Below are positions 42,446 through 51,762 of a stretch of DNA of 64,000 bases, piece after piece. The stretch is from Nocardioides caldifontis (GTDB lineage Bacteria > Actinomycetota > Actinomycetes > Propionibacteriales > Nocardioidaceae), in NCBI RefSeq assembly GCF_008087345.1, contig NZ_VHIB01000014.1, positions 1-64,000 on the forward strand, given 5' to 3'. A program made the position numbers and the translations under genes. Every line of letters starts with the position of its first letter. Positions within the stretch are counted from its first letter, which is position 1. The notes under the pieces are model-generated. The model searched no databases. It was given only the letters and a program-made list of their open reading frames with translations, and had not been told where the DNA came from.

Positions 42446-43302
42446 GCGCGACCGGCCGCATGCGCGCCGAGGAATCGTGGCTGGGGGCGACCGATGGCCA
42501 TCTGACGCATCCAGATCAACGTGGCGATGTATGCAGCGAGCAGCATCACGAGGATGACCTGGCCAAGAGGGCTTCGGTACGGCTCGACGTAGGTGCCCGA
42601 GAGGGTCAAGACGACCAGCGCGGCCACGCTGATAATCGTGACCCAGCGGGCCGTGGCGCGGGGCTTGGCGCGATCGGCCTCGATCTGTCGGCGGGCGCGG
42701 ACGTCGGCGGCGACGGACTCGGCGAGTCCGTCGAGCACGCTGGCGAGGCCGGCGCCGCGGCGGCGTGCGCCGAGAACGAGGTTGGCAGCCACCAGGTCGC
42801 CCGTGGAGTCGTCGAGCTCGTCGGCGAACGCGCGAAGTGCCGCCTCGGTCTGCCAGCGCGCACGGAGGCGGGCGACGAGTCGGTTCACTTCGGATGCGAT
42901 CGGTGCTGGTGTCGACCGCAGTGTTGCGACCAATGCCTGCTCGAGCCCTAGTCCGACGGTCAGGACGCCCGACAGCGATCGGGTCCACTCCTCCATGGCC
43001 TCGAGCCGCTCGATGCGTGCAGCTGCCGGGGGAGGGGCGAGCAGAACGGGTAGCCCGATCACGGCGACCGGCGCGATGATCAGCGCAAGTGCCCAGCCCG
43101 TGACGACCCAGGCAATGACCCCGAGCCCGATGCCGGCCAGGAGCAACAGCCGGGTGCGACGCGACGTGGCACCCAGGCGAGCGAATGTGGCCGAGCGGGG
43201 CGAGCCCGGTTCGGGAACTGGTGAAGGGAGGGCGCCGACGACGATTCCGATGATGCCCGCGACGACGAGTGCGCCGGCGAGTGCTGGGACGAGTGCAGTC
43301 AT
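42442..43302 (-). CDS. tadB: TadB, pilus platform protein
   Basis: The 286-aa protein has two N-terminal helices, a helix pair around residues 53-90, a T2SSF domain (EEWTRSLSGVLTVGLGLEQA and ARRRGAGLASVLDGLAESVA) and two C-terminal helices (SVAALVVLTLSGTYVEPY and VILVMLLAAYIATLIW). It overlaps tadA and tadC by 4 bp each. Confidence 0.85.
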   Translation of the reverse strand: MTALVPALAGALVVAGIIGIVVGALPSPVPEPGSPRSATFARLGATSRRTRLLLLAGIGLGVIAWVVTGWALALIIAPVAVIGLPVLLAPPPAAARIERLEAMEEWTRSLSGVLTVGLGLEQALVATLRSTPAPIASEVNRLVARLRARWQTEAALRAFADELDDSTGDLVAANLVLGARRRGAGLASVLDGLAESVAADVRARRQIEADRAKPRATARWVTIISVAALVVLTLSGTYVEPYRSPLGQVILVMLLAAYIATLIWMRQMAIGRPQPRFLGAHAAGRA

Positions 43303-44774
43303 CGCCTCTGCCCCCGTTCCGCTTGACCGGCGAGGTAGCCGGGCAGGTCGAACCCGTGGGCGGTCAGCGAGCGGTACTCGTCGGGGAGCACGGCCGGCAT
43401 CGCGATGCCGTTGCGATCTGGGGCGAAGACGTGGGTGGTGGCGTAGCCGGTCTCGCGCTCACCCGGTGCGATAGCGATGACCTCGGCGACTCGCCGTCGG
43501 CGCTGCATCGTGCCGGAGCGGTGGAAGGTCTCCATGCTGAGATGGACGATGAGGTCCACCGTGGCGGCGAGCTTGCTGGTGGCTAGCGTCTGTGTGACGT
43601 GCGGGCCAGCCTCCATGGCGCAGGTGACCAGCTTCCGGACGGCGGCGACGGCGTCGGAGGCATGAGTGGTCGAGATGGAGCCGGTGCCCGACTCCATCGC
43701 CTTGATCATCGCCCAGATCTCCTTGCCTCGGACTTCGCCCACAATCTGGCGGGAGAGGTTAAAGCGAAACGAGTCGACGAGGGCGTCGTCGAGGGTGAAC
43801 TCGCCTGCGAGCCGACCGTCGTGCGCGCGCTCTCCCGACCCCGGACGTGCCTCCCAGGGGTGCACGATCTTGTGGCGCTTGAGCTCGTGCAGGTGCAGCT
43901 CGTACTCGGTCTCGAAGGTGCCGATGGCCTCCAGCCGGTCGATTTCGGCGCACAGGGCGCGCACCAGCGTGGTCTTGCCTGCACCCTGGCTGCCCGAGAC
44001 GACGATCGACTTGCGGGCGCGGACGGCGGCAGCCAGGAATGTCGCGGCAACAGGAGTGAGCATCTCGCGAACGACGAGGTCCTCCAGAGTGACCTCCATC
44101 AGCCGGTGCCGCCGGATCACGACCGAAGGGCGTGGCGTCACCCACGCGGCTGCCGCCAACCGGGAGCCGCCGTCGAGCCGCAGATGCAGACGCGGCTGGG
44201 CCTCGGAGAACCCACGGGCGCTTACCTCGCTGCGCGAAGCAAGGAAGACCAGGAAGTCTATGAGCTCCTCATCTGAGTCCGCGACCGGCGGGCCATCGAT
44301 CAGCGAGCCGTCGACGAGCTCGAGCATCACGTTGTCATGGCCGGCGATGATGATGTTCTCGACTCGGTCGTCGTCGACCAGTGGCTGCAGCCTTCCGAGC
44401 CGGAAGAGCGAGTCGAAGACTGCACGCGCGAGGGTCTCTTGCGCCGCAAGCGTCCACGTGCTCTCGCCGGCGTTGATCCTGTCGGCCATCGTCGACTCGA
44501 TCAGGTCGAGGACGATCGACCGACCGAGCTCTTCCTGCGCTTGTCGATCGAGCCGTCCCCGGTCAGCGGCAACAGCTCGGCTGAGTTGCTCTGAGGCTTG
44601 CGCGCGAAGTGCGGCGACCAGTGTCCAGTCCACGGCCGCTACTGCTGTGGTCTGTGGCTGAGTAGGCCGAGCAGTCGCCGGAACGAGCGGGTGCAAGTTC
44701 GCGGATGGCGGAGCAAAGATCGGAAGGCCGGCCGGGTCGTTGACCTCCAGATGGTCAGCGGGCGCCTCGGTCAT
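43299..44774 (-). CDS. tadA: TadA/CpaF pilus ATPase
   Basis: The 491-aa secretion ATPase has an N-terminal helical part and a RecA-like domain with Walker A VSGSQGAGKTTLVRAL, the Asp-box FETEYELHLHELKRHK, Walker B region IVGEVRGKEIWAMIKAMESG and the His-box GSISTTHASDAVAAV. It drives Flp pilin assembly. It overlaps both neighbours by 4 bp. Confidence 0.9.
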   Translation of the reverse strand: MTEAPADHLEVNDPAGLPIFAPPSANLHPLVPATARPTQPQTTAVAAVDWTLVAALRAQASEQLSRAVAADRGRLDRQAQEELGRSIVLDLIESTMADRINAGESTWTLAAQETLARAVFDSLFRLGRLQPLVDDDRVENIIIAGHDNVMLELVDGSLIDGPPVADSDEELIDFLVFLASRSEVSARGFSEAQPRLHLRLDGGSRLAAAAWVTPRPSVVIRRHRLMEVTLEDLVVREMLTPVAATFLAAAVRARKSIVVSGSQGAGKTTLVRALCAEIDRLEAIGTFETEYELHLHELKRHKIVHPWEARPGSGERAHDGRLAGEFTLDDALVDSFRFNLSRQIVGEVRGKEIWAMIKAMESGTGSISTTHASDAVAAVRKLVTCAMEAGPHVTQTLATSKLAATVDLIVHLSMETFHRSGTMQRRRRVAEVIAIAPGERETGYATTHVFAPDRNGIAMPAVLPDEYRSLTAHGFDLPGYLAGQAERGQRR

Positions 44775-45541
44775 CGGCTCACCTCCTCCAGGAGTTCGGT
44801 ACGGCCCCGCGCGACCTGTGCCTGGATCGCCTCGGCTGCCGCTGTCAGGGAACGGATGTAGGGGCCGCTAGCGAAGCGAGGGGGAGGCGTGGCGCCGCGG
44901 TGGTAGACGGCCGCCGCGTCGGGATCGTCCGCAAGGCTCGCGGTCACCAAAAGGCCGATTACCTTCCCGACCTCGGACGCGCGGTACGGCTGGCCCTCGC
45001 CCAGGAGCAGGAGTCCTGCCTGCCGCCAGGCCACCCGGCGGTGGCTTACTGACTCTGCCCACGATCGCGCGGCGGCCAGGGCTGGAAGCGTCGTGCGGGT
45101 CAGCAGCAGGGTCAGGTCCGCAGCCGCCAGGAGTGGCTCCGGTGACCCCAGCAACCCGAGTCGACCAGCATCCACGAGAACGTCTTGGCCGGTTGCCTCC
45201 AGGTCGTGGCAGGCCTCAGCGAGTGGCTCCCACAGCTCCCGGAGCCCGACTGCCTGCGTGTGCGAGCGGGTGCCGGCGACGTACGACGCCTTCGATCCCT
45301 CGATCGGTGTGGCGACGTCCGGTAGCGCCTCGGCGACGTCGAGCGGTGACAGGGCCAGCTCGATCAGCCCGGCCCGGTACTCGGTGGCTCCACGGTAGAA
45401 ACCAGCCAGGATCCCGGATCCCCCGGTCGGATCCGCTTCGATCAGGAGCACCGGGCGCGGCCACAGCAGTGCCAGCCCGAGAGCCGTTGTGGTGACACCG
45501 GGGGAGCCCGACGCGGAGCAGAACGCCACGACGGCCATCAC
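44771..45541 (-). CDS. TadZ/CpaE-like ParA-family protein with altered P-loop
   Basis: GTG 45541 or ATG 45538 gives about 256 aa. The ParA/MinD fold is seen in CSASGSPGVTTTALGLALLW, LLIEADPTGGSG and DVLVDAGRLGL. The P-loop has Val-Thr-Thr-Thr where Gly-Lys-Thr-Thr is expected, so the key Lys is missing; ATP hydrolysis is doubtful. TadZ proteins place the pilus machine at the pole. It lies directly ahead of tadA. Confidence 0.78.
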   Translation of the reverse strand: MMAVVAFCSASGSPGVTTTALGLALLWPRPVLLIEADPTGGSGILAGFYRGATEYRAGLIELALSPLDVAEALPDVATPIEGSKASYVAGTRSHTQAVGLRELWEPLAEACHDLEATGQDVLVDAGRLGLLGSPEPLLAAADLTLLLTRTTLPALAAARSWAESVSHRRVAWRQAGLLLLGEGQPYRASEVGKVIGLLVTASLADDPDAAAVYHRGATPPPRFASGPYIRSLTAAAEAIQAQVARGRTELLEEVSR

Positions 45542-46221
45542 TGGTCTCCTGATGCCGCAGCGTCGAGCACGAGTGCGACCCTGCCGGTCGCGGCACGCGC
45601 GGCGAGCACGGTGGCGTCCGAGTACGGGACCAGGACATCGACCACTGTTGTTCCGGTGGCCTCGTCCGGTCTGGTTCCCACGACCTCGGCCGATGTGAAC
45701 GCCGGATTGCCCGACGGCGCCTCGCCGTCGAGGCCCGGGGTGACGATCACCCGCACGATGTCGCCGCTCTGGAGCGGCAGACCAGGCAGTTGGGCGGGCG
45801 TGAGAGCGATTCCGACGATCGATTGTCCCTCGGGCGGCAGCACAACCAATGTCGTCGCCTCGGCTGTGAGCAGCCCTCCAGCCGCGATGTCCAGGGCTGC
45901 TCGCCGGCCGACCACGGCGTCGTACTCCGATGCAGCAAGGGGCTCGAGCGCAGGGTCGGCGTTGATGCGGACCCGTTCGATGTCATCGGCGGTGATCACC
46001 GAACCGCGCGGGATCGTGTTGCGTGCTGCGAGCACCTCCTGGGTGTTCGTGGTCGAGGTCCATGCCCAGGCGGCGAGCAGCGCGCCGAGGCAGATCGCTG
46101 CGATAGCGGCCGCCATCAAAGCGGGTCGGCGTCGTAGCTTCGGTGGCGGCACGAGCGGAGGGGCAGGCGGCGGCGAGTCCGTGACGGCCAGGCGGTCGTC
46201 TCGTGCGGCTGTACTGGTCAT
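45538..46221 (-). CDS. SAF-domain protein, CpaB/RcpC-like
   Basis: ATG 46221 (GAGGGG upstream) gives 227 aa; GTG 46236 is the alternative. A cytoplasmic Pro-rich lead, one helix (about 38-58, LMAAAIAAICLGALLAAWAW) and a SAF domain (VLAARNTIPRGSVITADDIE, then GRRAALDIAAGGLL). CpaB/RcpC proteins act in the outer part of Tad machines and may bind the cell wall. Confidence 0.8.
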   Translation of the reverse strand: MTSTAARDDRLAVTDSPPPAPPLVPPPKLRRRPALMAAAIAAICLGALLAAWAWTSTTNTQEVLAARNTIPRGSVITADDIERVRINADPALEPLAASEYDAVVGRRAALDIAAGGLLTAEATTLVVLPPEGQSIVGIALTPAQLPGLPLQSGDIVRVIVTPGLDGEAPSGNPAFTSAEVVGTRPDEATGTTVVDVLVPYSDATVLAARAATGRVALVLDAAASGDQ

Positions 46222-46249
46222 CTCGCTGCCCCTCACACGCGTCGGCTCG

Positions 46250-47203
46250 CTACTGCACGAGCACCTGGCCTTCCCCCACCGTGATCTGCACCGAACTCGC
46301 CAAGCCGTCCAGCTGGATCGTTCCCGTCTGTCCTGCTCCCTGCCAGGTGACGACCCAGTCCGAGGTCGCCGTCACCGTGTATCTCCCGCCGGGCTGATCT
46401 GCGCTGGACTCGGTGTACAGATGGCCGCAGTCCGGTGACGTCCGGTCGCCGTACGACGGCTGGTACGGCGTCCCGGCTGTCTGACACACGACCTGGGTGC
46501 CATCGCCCATGTCCCAAGTGATCTGTTGAACCCTCGCCGTGGCAGTGACGGTGATGCCGCCCGCGGTCGCGCTTGCCGTGGCAGGCCCATATGTCTGAGC
46601 ATCCGGCGCCTCTGCCCAGAGCCAGACCGGCATCCCGACGATGCCCACGCTGTTAGGCCCAGGCTCTGGGGTGATCCCGATGTTGATGGCCGTCAGGTTC
46701 ATTTGGTCGACAGCGAGCTGAGCGACTTCACCCGGTGTCGGGCCGGCGTCGGATCCGGGAGGGGTGTCAGCCGCCCAGACGGGCACGAGGATGCCGGTCT
46801 GCGGCTGGAAGCACTGGTAGACCGCGCCTTCCCCTGGCGGATGCCCCTGCCAGGCCGGATCGTCTGCCGGAGGCGGCGGCCTCAGCGGGGAGATGTAACA
46901 GTTGTATTGGTTCGACCAGTAGCCGTACTCCGAGGAGCACGCCACCGGTCCCGCCGGCGGACCGGACAGCCCCTGCTTGGCTGGGTCCCAGTAGCAGGCA
47001 GCGCCAGACCCACTGTCTGCGGGCTCGTCGGTCCCACCGGGCGTTGGTTGAGCGCTTGGGGCCTCGACCCACACCGTGCACTGACCAGTCAACGGATCCG
47101 TGACTTGGCATACCGGTGCTGCGCCCGCCGGACTTTGAGTGAGCGAGCTCAAGTAGGCGACCATCAACACGCCCCCGAGGAAGCGGGTCAAGCGGCCGAG
47201 CAC
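46250..47203 (-). CDS. Secreted PKD-like protein of the Tad cluster
   Basis: GTG 47203 gives 317 aa. A signal peptide (FLGGVLMVAYLSSLTQSPAG) leads to a Pro/Gly-rich Cys-containing region (CYWDPAKQG, NCYISPLRPP), then a PKD-like beta domain with ITWDMGDGTQVVCQTAGTPY and DCGHLYTES. It ends LDGLASSVQITVGEGQVLVQ. It overlaps the lipoprotein gene by 16 bp. It may be a tip or surface part of the pilus (inference). Confidence 0.65.
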   Translation of the reverse strand: MLGRLTRFLGGVLMVAYLSSLTQSPAGAAPVCQVTDPLTGQCTVWVEAPSAQPTPGGTDEPADSGSGAACYWDPAKQGLSGPPAGPVACSSEYGYWSNQYNCYISPLRPPPPADDPAWQGHPPGEGAVYQCFQPQTGILVPVWAADTPPGSDAGPTPGEVAQLAVDQMNLTAINIGITPEPGPNSVGIVGMPVWLWAEAPDAQTYGPATASATAGGITVTATARVQQITWDMGDGTQVVCQTAGTPYQPSYGDRTSPDCGHLYTESSADQPGGRYTVTATSDWVVTWQGAGQTGTIQLDGLASSVQITVGEGQVLVQ

Positions 47204-47805
47204 GGCGTCTGCCTGAGATCTTGGCTCGTGGCAATGCGCCAGTCGCCCTCGGAATCCTTCGACCGCTGATAGTTGGCCACGGTGTACCGAGTCCAACCCG
47301 TCGTCTCTCTGTCGGGACTCACCACGGACTTGCCGCTTTTATTGACCAGGTCAGCCCCGCTGACGTCCCAGCAGACGTCCACCGTCACTATCGGCACCTC
47401 GCCAACCGCTCGGTTCGAGCCCTTCAGATTGACCGACTGCACCGTCAGCTGAGCGACCGCGGTCGTACCGACCTGGCGAAGCCCCTCGCCCCGCTCCCTC
47501 TGCAAGAGCCGCTTCTGTGCCGCGAGTTGCGTGCTTGTCGCGACGGAGGACAGCGGCCTCAAGGGCTCGGTCGGGTTCTGTCGGAGGTTGTCGAGGACGG
47601 TGAAGTAGCGGCGAACGACGTCCTCGGCAGCTGCCGATGCGAGCTCGGACTCAGAGGGGGTAGGAGTTGAAGACCCCGTCGATGGCAACGAGGAACTCTC
47701 GCCGGACGAGGGCGGTGGATCGGCATCGGATCCTGAGCACGCCGTCATCGCGACCAGCACCGCGGCGCTGGTCGCCCATGCCCTAACCCCGAGTGTCCTG
47801 GTCAT
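47188..47805 (-). CDS. Putative lipoprotein at the head of the Tad cluster
   Basis: ATG 47805 (AGGA upstream) gives 205 aa with a signal peptide and lipobox VAMTACSGS (Cys about 23). A Ser/Pro linker precedes a domain with EDVVRRYFTVLDNLRQNP and TVDVCWDVSGADLVNKSG, an NTF2-like pattern. It is the first gene of the minus-strand Tad cluster, so its promoter lies in 47806-48115. Confidence 0.7.
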   Translation of the reverse strand: MTRTLGVRAWATSAAVLVAMTACSGSDADPPPSSGESSSLPSTGSSTPTPSESELASAAAEDVVRRYFTVLDNLRQNPTEPLRPLSSVATSTQLAAQKRLLQRERGEGLRQVGTTAVAQLTVQSVNLKGSNRAVGEVPIVTVDVCWDVSGADLVNKSGKSVVSPDRETTGWTRYTVANYQRSKDSEGDWRIATSQDLRQTPCSAA

Positions 47806-47841
47806 GCGCGCGTCCTGCTGTCCTCGCGAGCCGACGGGCAC

Positions 47842-48115
47842 TCGAGGAGGTAGATGGCGCCGCGGACGGTCCGGAACGCCGTCTGTTTCGGCATGCTAAC
47901 CCCGATCTCGTCGCTTGGACATCGCCGCTTTCCAGTCCTTCGCCCGCCACCTATCGCTTCCCTCTCCAGGTGCACCGCGCTACCCGCCCGCTCACGACCG
48001 GCTCTCCGCGCGCCGCCTCAGCTCACCCATACCTCCCCACCGGGGGCCACACGACTGGCAGATCGAGGGCTGTGGAGAAGTAGGCGCACCTTGGCCCTGT
48101 GGATGAGGTACTGCC
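47842..48115. other. Divergent spacer ahead of the relaxase; possible oriT
   Basis: About 270 bp separate the Tad cluster and the relaxase. Near the relaxase, CTGTGGA occurs twice (about 48070 and 48098) and GGGCCA/TGGCCC make a short inverted pair about 45 bp apart (near 48046 and 48092). MobF relaxases usually nick close to their own gene, so this is the first place to look for oriT. No known nick sequence is recognised. Confidence 0.25.
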
Positions 48116-51100
48116 GTGACGGTGTCGCTCCGGAAGATGTCGCCTGGCGACGGTTACAAGTACCTTCTGCGCACCGTCGCTGCCGGCGACGGCAACCGCT
48201 CGCTCTCCACGCCGCTGACCCGCTACTACGCCGAGGTCGGCACGCCGCCCGGGCGCTGGCTCGGCTCGGGCCTTTGCGCGCTCGGCCGGGGCGAACTCCG
48301 ACCGAGAGACCGGGTTCACGAGGCACAGCTCGCGCTGCTGATCGGGCTGGGGCGCGATCCGCTCACTGGCGACCAGCTCGGTCGTGCCTTCCCCGAGTAC
48401 CAGGGCGTAGAAGCGAGGATCGCTGTCCGCACGGCCGCGATTCCCGCCGACGTTTGCGGCGAGGACCGCGACGACATGATCGCCCGCATTGAGGCGGAGG
48501 AGAGCGTCGCGAGCAACCGCAGAGCGGTCGCAGGCTTCGACTTCACGTTTAGCGTGCCCAAGTCGGTCTCGGTCCTGTGGGGTGTGGCTGACGCCGACCT
48601 CCAAGCGATGATCGTCGAGGCTCACCACGCTGCCGTCGCCGAAGTCATTGACTACCTCGAGCGGGAGGTGGCGGCCACCCGCACGGGCATCTCCAATCAC
48701 GATGGTGCCGTCGCCCAGGTCGGCGTCTCCGGCGTCATCGCCGCCGCGTTCGACCACTACGACTCGCGCGCCGGCGACCCGCAGCTCCACACCCACGTCG
48801 TCATCGCGAACAAGGTGAAGACGCTCCTCGACGGCCGCTGGCGCAGCCTCGACAGCCGCGCCATACACGCGGCCGTCACTGCGATCTCCGCCCACTACAA
48901 CGCGGTGCTCGCCGATCGCCTCTCAGGCACCTTCGGCCTTCGCTGGGAGGCACGGGAGCGTGGGCCGGACCGGAACCCCCAGTGGGAGATCGCCGGCGTC
49001 AGCGAGGAGCTCATCCGCGAGTTCTCCGGCCGGACGCGCGAGATCGAGGCGGAGAAGGACCGGCTGGTCGAGGCGTACGTGGCGCGGCACGGCCGCCGGC
49101 CGTCGAGGGCCACGATCGTTCAGCTGCGTGCGCAGGCGACGTTGGCGACCAGGCCGGAGAAGCAGGTCCGGTCGTTGGCGGACCTGACCGGGGAGTGGCG
49201 CCGGCGCGCAGGTCGCATCACCGGAGGTGACGCGGGTCGGTGGGCGCGTGCGGTCTTGTCGGTCGGCGTCCCCGAGGCGGCCGACGCTGCATCTGTATCG
49301 CTCGACCTGATCCAGGTGGTGGCCAGGCAAGTGGTGGATGAGGTGAGCACCAAGCGGTCGACGTGGCGCTCCTGGAACCTCTGGGCGTCCGCGTCGAAGC
49401 AGACGATGGGGTGGCGTTTTCGTACCGTTGCAGACCGGGAGGCGGTCGTTGGTCTGATCGTCGACGCCGCTCAGGGGCTCTCGGTGGCTCTCACTCCACC
49501 TGAGTTCGCGGTCAGCCCTGGCGCGTTCTGCCGCGAAGACGGCACGTCCGTCTTCCGACCCCGTCACGCCACGGTCTACTCCTCGACCGACGTCCTGGCT
49601 GCGGAGGACCGGCTGCTCGCTCATGCGGAGGTTCGCGCCGCGCCGGCCATCGAGCAGGCAGCTGTCACGTTGGCCCTGGCGGGCGATGTCGCCAGCGGCT
49701 GCCTGAGCGCCGAACAGGCGGATGCCATCGGGAGGGTCGCGAGTTCGGGACGAGGCCTCGACCTGCTGGTGGGTCCGGCTGGGGCCGGCAAGACCACCGC
49801 GATGCGTGGCCTGCGCAGAGCATGGGTCAGTGAGTGTGGGCCGAGAAGCGTGGTTGGTCTTGCGCCGTCAGCGGCCGCGGCTAGAGCGTTGGCGGAAGAC
49901 CTCGGCATCGCGTGCGACAACACAGCCAAGTGGCTGCATGAGCACGCCCGCGGCAACGTCACGTTCGGCTCGGGCCAGCTGGTCATCATCGACGAAGCGA
50001 CCCTTGCCGATACTCGCACGCTCGATCGGCTGACTGAGGTAGCCGCGGCTGCCGGTGCGAAGGTCCTACTGGTGGGCGACGACGCGCAGCTGCAGTCCGT
50101 CGACGCAGGTGGCGCGTTCTCGATGCTCGCCGAAGCGCGCGGCAGCGACCTTCCCGAGCTCACCGAGATCCTCCGCTTCAACCAGGAATGGGAGAGGCAG
50201 GCGACGGCCGGTCTGCGTGGAGGAGAGGCCGCGGTTATCGACTCCTACGCCCGGCACGACCGGCTACGCGAGGGCACGACGGATCAGATGCTCGACGCCG
50301 CGTATGCCGCCTGGCGCGAAGATACGCGACGCGGCCTCGACAGCGTCCTGGTCACCGAAGCCGCGCATTCGGTCCATGCCCTCAACGCACGCGCGCGGGC
50401 CGAGCGAATCCTGGCTCATGACGACGACACCGGACCCGAAGTCGAGCTAGTCGACGGGGCACGCGCCTCGGCTGGTGACATCGTCATCACGCGCCGCAAC
50501 GCTCGGCGCCTACGGGCCCTCAACGGGGGGTGGGTTCGCAACGGCGACCGCTGGCTCGTGCTCGACGTACGCCGCGACGGCGCGATGACGGTCCGTAGGG
50601 CGGGAGGCCGCCTAGCGGCGACGCTTATGCTGCCGCCTGAGTACGTCGCCCACCACGTCGACCTTGGTTACGCCGTCACCGCACACCGAGCTCAAGGCAT
50701 CACCGTCGACACATCGCATGTCGTCGCATCCGCCTCGACGACGCGCGAGAACTTCTACGTCTCGATGACCCGCGGCCGTGACTCAAACATCGCCTACGTC
50801 GCGCTCGACCAGCCCGACGACAGCCACGCGACTCCGCGAGTCGGGGACGAGACCGCGCGGACGGTGCTCCACGGAGTCCTCCAACACTCGGGAGCCGAGC
50901 CCTCCGCCCACCAGGCGATCACGACCGAGCATGAGACATGGTCATCGATCGCCCAGCTCGCCGCCGAGTACGAGACCATCGCAGCCGCGGCACAACGCGA
51001 CCGGTTCGCCGACCTCCTGCAGCGCTCGGGACTCACCGACGAGCAGGTCCACGAGGCGGTTTCCTCGGCCGCATTTGGGCCGCTCACGGCTGCACTTCGC

Positions 51101-51655
51101 CTGGCAGAGGCGAACCGGCACGACCTGGAACGTCTTCTTCCGCGAATCGTCGCCGCTCACCCACTCAAAGATGCCGCCGACGTCGCCGCTGTGCTCCGCT
51201 ACAGGATCGAGGCCTTCTCTGGTGCTACTCCTGGCGCCGGACTGTCCCGTTCGCCGATGTTGATTGCCGGCCTGATCCCTGAGGCGGTCGGATCGATGGA
51301 CTGTGAGAACCGGCAAGCACTCGACCAACGGAAGGACCTCATCGTCAGCAGGGCGCGAGCCTTGGCGGTAGGTGCCGTCGCGTCGCGAGCATCGTGGCTC
51401 AACCGCCTCGGAACGGAACCCCCGAATGCGTCCGCGAAGAGTCAGTGGATGACAGAGGTCGCGACCGTCGCCGCCTACCGAGATCGCTACAACATCACCT
51501 CAGAGCAGCCACTTGGAGGCCCAAGCCGGAGTGACATCCAAAGGAACGAGCGGCGGCGTGCCAACACGGCAGCCCGGCGAGCTCAGCGGCTCGCCGGCGG
51601 GCACTCCGGCTGCGAGCCCCAGTCGCTCGCCGCCTACCAAGTGGCCATCGGCTAG
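48116..51655 (+). CDS. MobF relaxase-helicase (TrwC/TraA type)
   Basis: The 1179-aa protein starts at GTG 48116 (GAGG upstream). The relaxase domain (about 1-330) has Tyr residues in TRYYAEVGTPPGRW (about 35-48), FTFSVPKSVSVLWG, and the three-His metal site DPQLHTHVV (about 222-228). The helicase domain has Walker A VGPAGAGKTTAMRGL (about 553), Walker B VIIDEATLADTRTL (about 622), and late motifs AHRAQGITVDTSHVV and YVSMTRGRDSN. It nicks oriT, stays bound to the 5' end and unwinds the strand for transfer through the coupling protein. It reads away from the Tad cluster. Confidence 0.93.
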   Translation: MTVSLRKMSPGDGYKYLLRTVAAGDGNRSLSTPLTRYYAEVGTPPGRWLGSGLCALGRGELRPRDRVHEAQLALLIGLGRDPLTGDQLGRAFPEYQGVEARIAVRTAAIPADVCGEDRDDMIARIEAEESVASNRRAVAGFDFTFSVPKSVSVLWGVADADLQAMIVEAHHAAVAEVIDYLEREVAATRTGISNHDGAVAQVGVSGVIAAAFDHYDSRAGDPQLHTHVVIANKVKTLLDGRWRSLDSRAIHAAVTAISAHYNAVLADRLSGTFGLRWEARERGPDRNPQWEIAGVSEELIREFSGRTREIEAEKDRLVEAYVARHGRRPSRATIVQLRAQATLATRPEKQVRSLADLTGEWRRRAGRITGGDAGRWARAVLSVGVPEAADAASVSLDLIQVVARQVVDEVSTKRSTWRSWNLWASASKQTMGWRFRTVADREAVVGLIVDAAQGLSVALTPPEFAVSPGAFCREDGTSVFRPRHATVYSSTDVLAAEDRLLAHAEVRAAPAIEQAAVTLALAGDVASGCLSAEQADAIGRVASSGRGLDLLVGPAGAGKTTAMRGLRRAWVSECGPRSVVGLAPSAAAARALAEDLGIACDNTAKWLHEHARGNVTFGSGQLVIIDEATLADTRTLDRLTEVAAAAGAKVLLVGDDAQLQSVDAGGAFSMLAEARGSDLPELTEILRFNQEWERQATAGLRGGEAAVIDSYARHDRLREGTTDQMLDAAYAAWREDTRRGLDSVLVTEAAHSVHALNARARAERILAHDDDTGPEVELVDGARASAGDIVITRRNARRLRALNGGWVRNGDRWLVLDVRRDGAMTVRRAGGRLAATLMLPPEYVAHHVDLGYAVTAHRAQGITVDTSHVVASASTTRENFYVSMTRGRDSNIAYVALDQPDDSHATPRVGDETARTVLHGVLQHSGAEPSAHQAITTEHETWSSIAQLAAEYETIAAAAQRDRFADLLQRSGLTDEQVHEAVSSAAFGPLTAALRLAEANRHDLERLLPRIVAAHPLKDAADVAAVLRYRIEAFSGATPGAGLSRSPMLIAGLIPEAVGSMDCENRQALDQRKDLIVSRARALAVGAVASRASWLNRLGTEPPNASAKSQWMTEVATVAAYRDRYNITSEQPLGGPSRSDIQRNERRRANTAARRAQRLAGGHSGCEPQSLAAYQVAIG

Positions 51656-51762
51656 TCCACAGCCACCCTCCTGAACCCGCATCCACAGGCGCGATTATCC
51701 CAGGAGCGACCCAGTGTCGATCGGACGTAAGGCTCAAGGACCTCGACCCGACGGAGACCGTG

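Noticed and set aside
48023-48895. 290-aa minus-strand frame
   Set aside because: It is antisense to the relaxase domain with its three-His motif and would also overlap the spacer; shadow.
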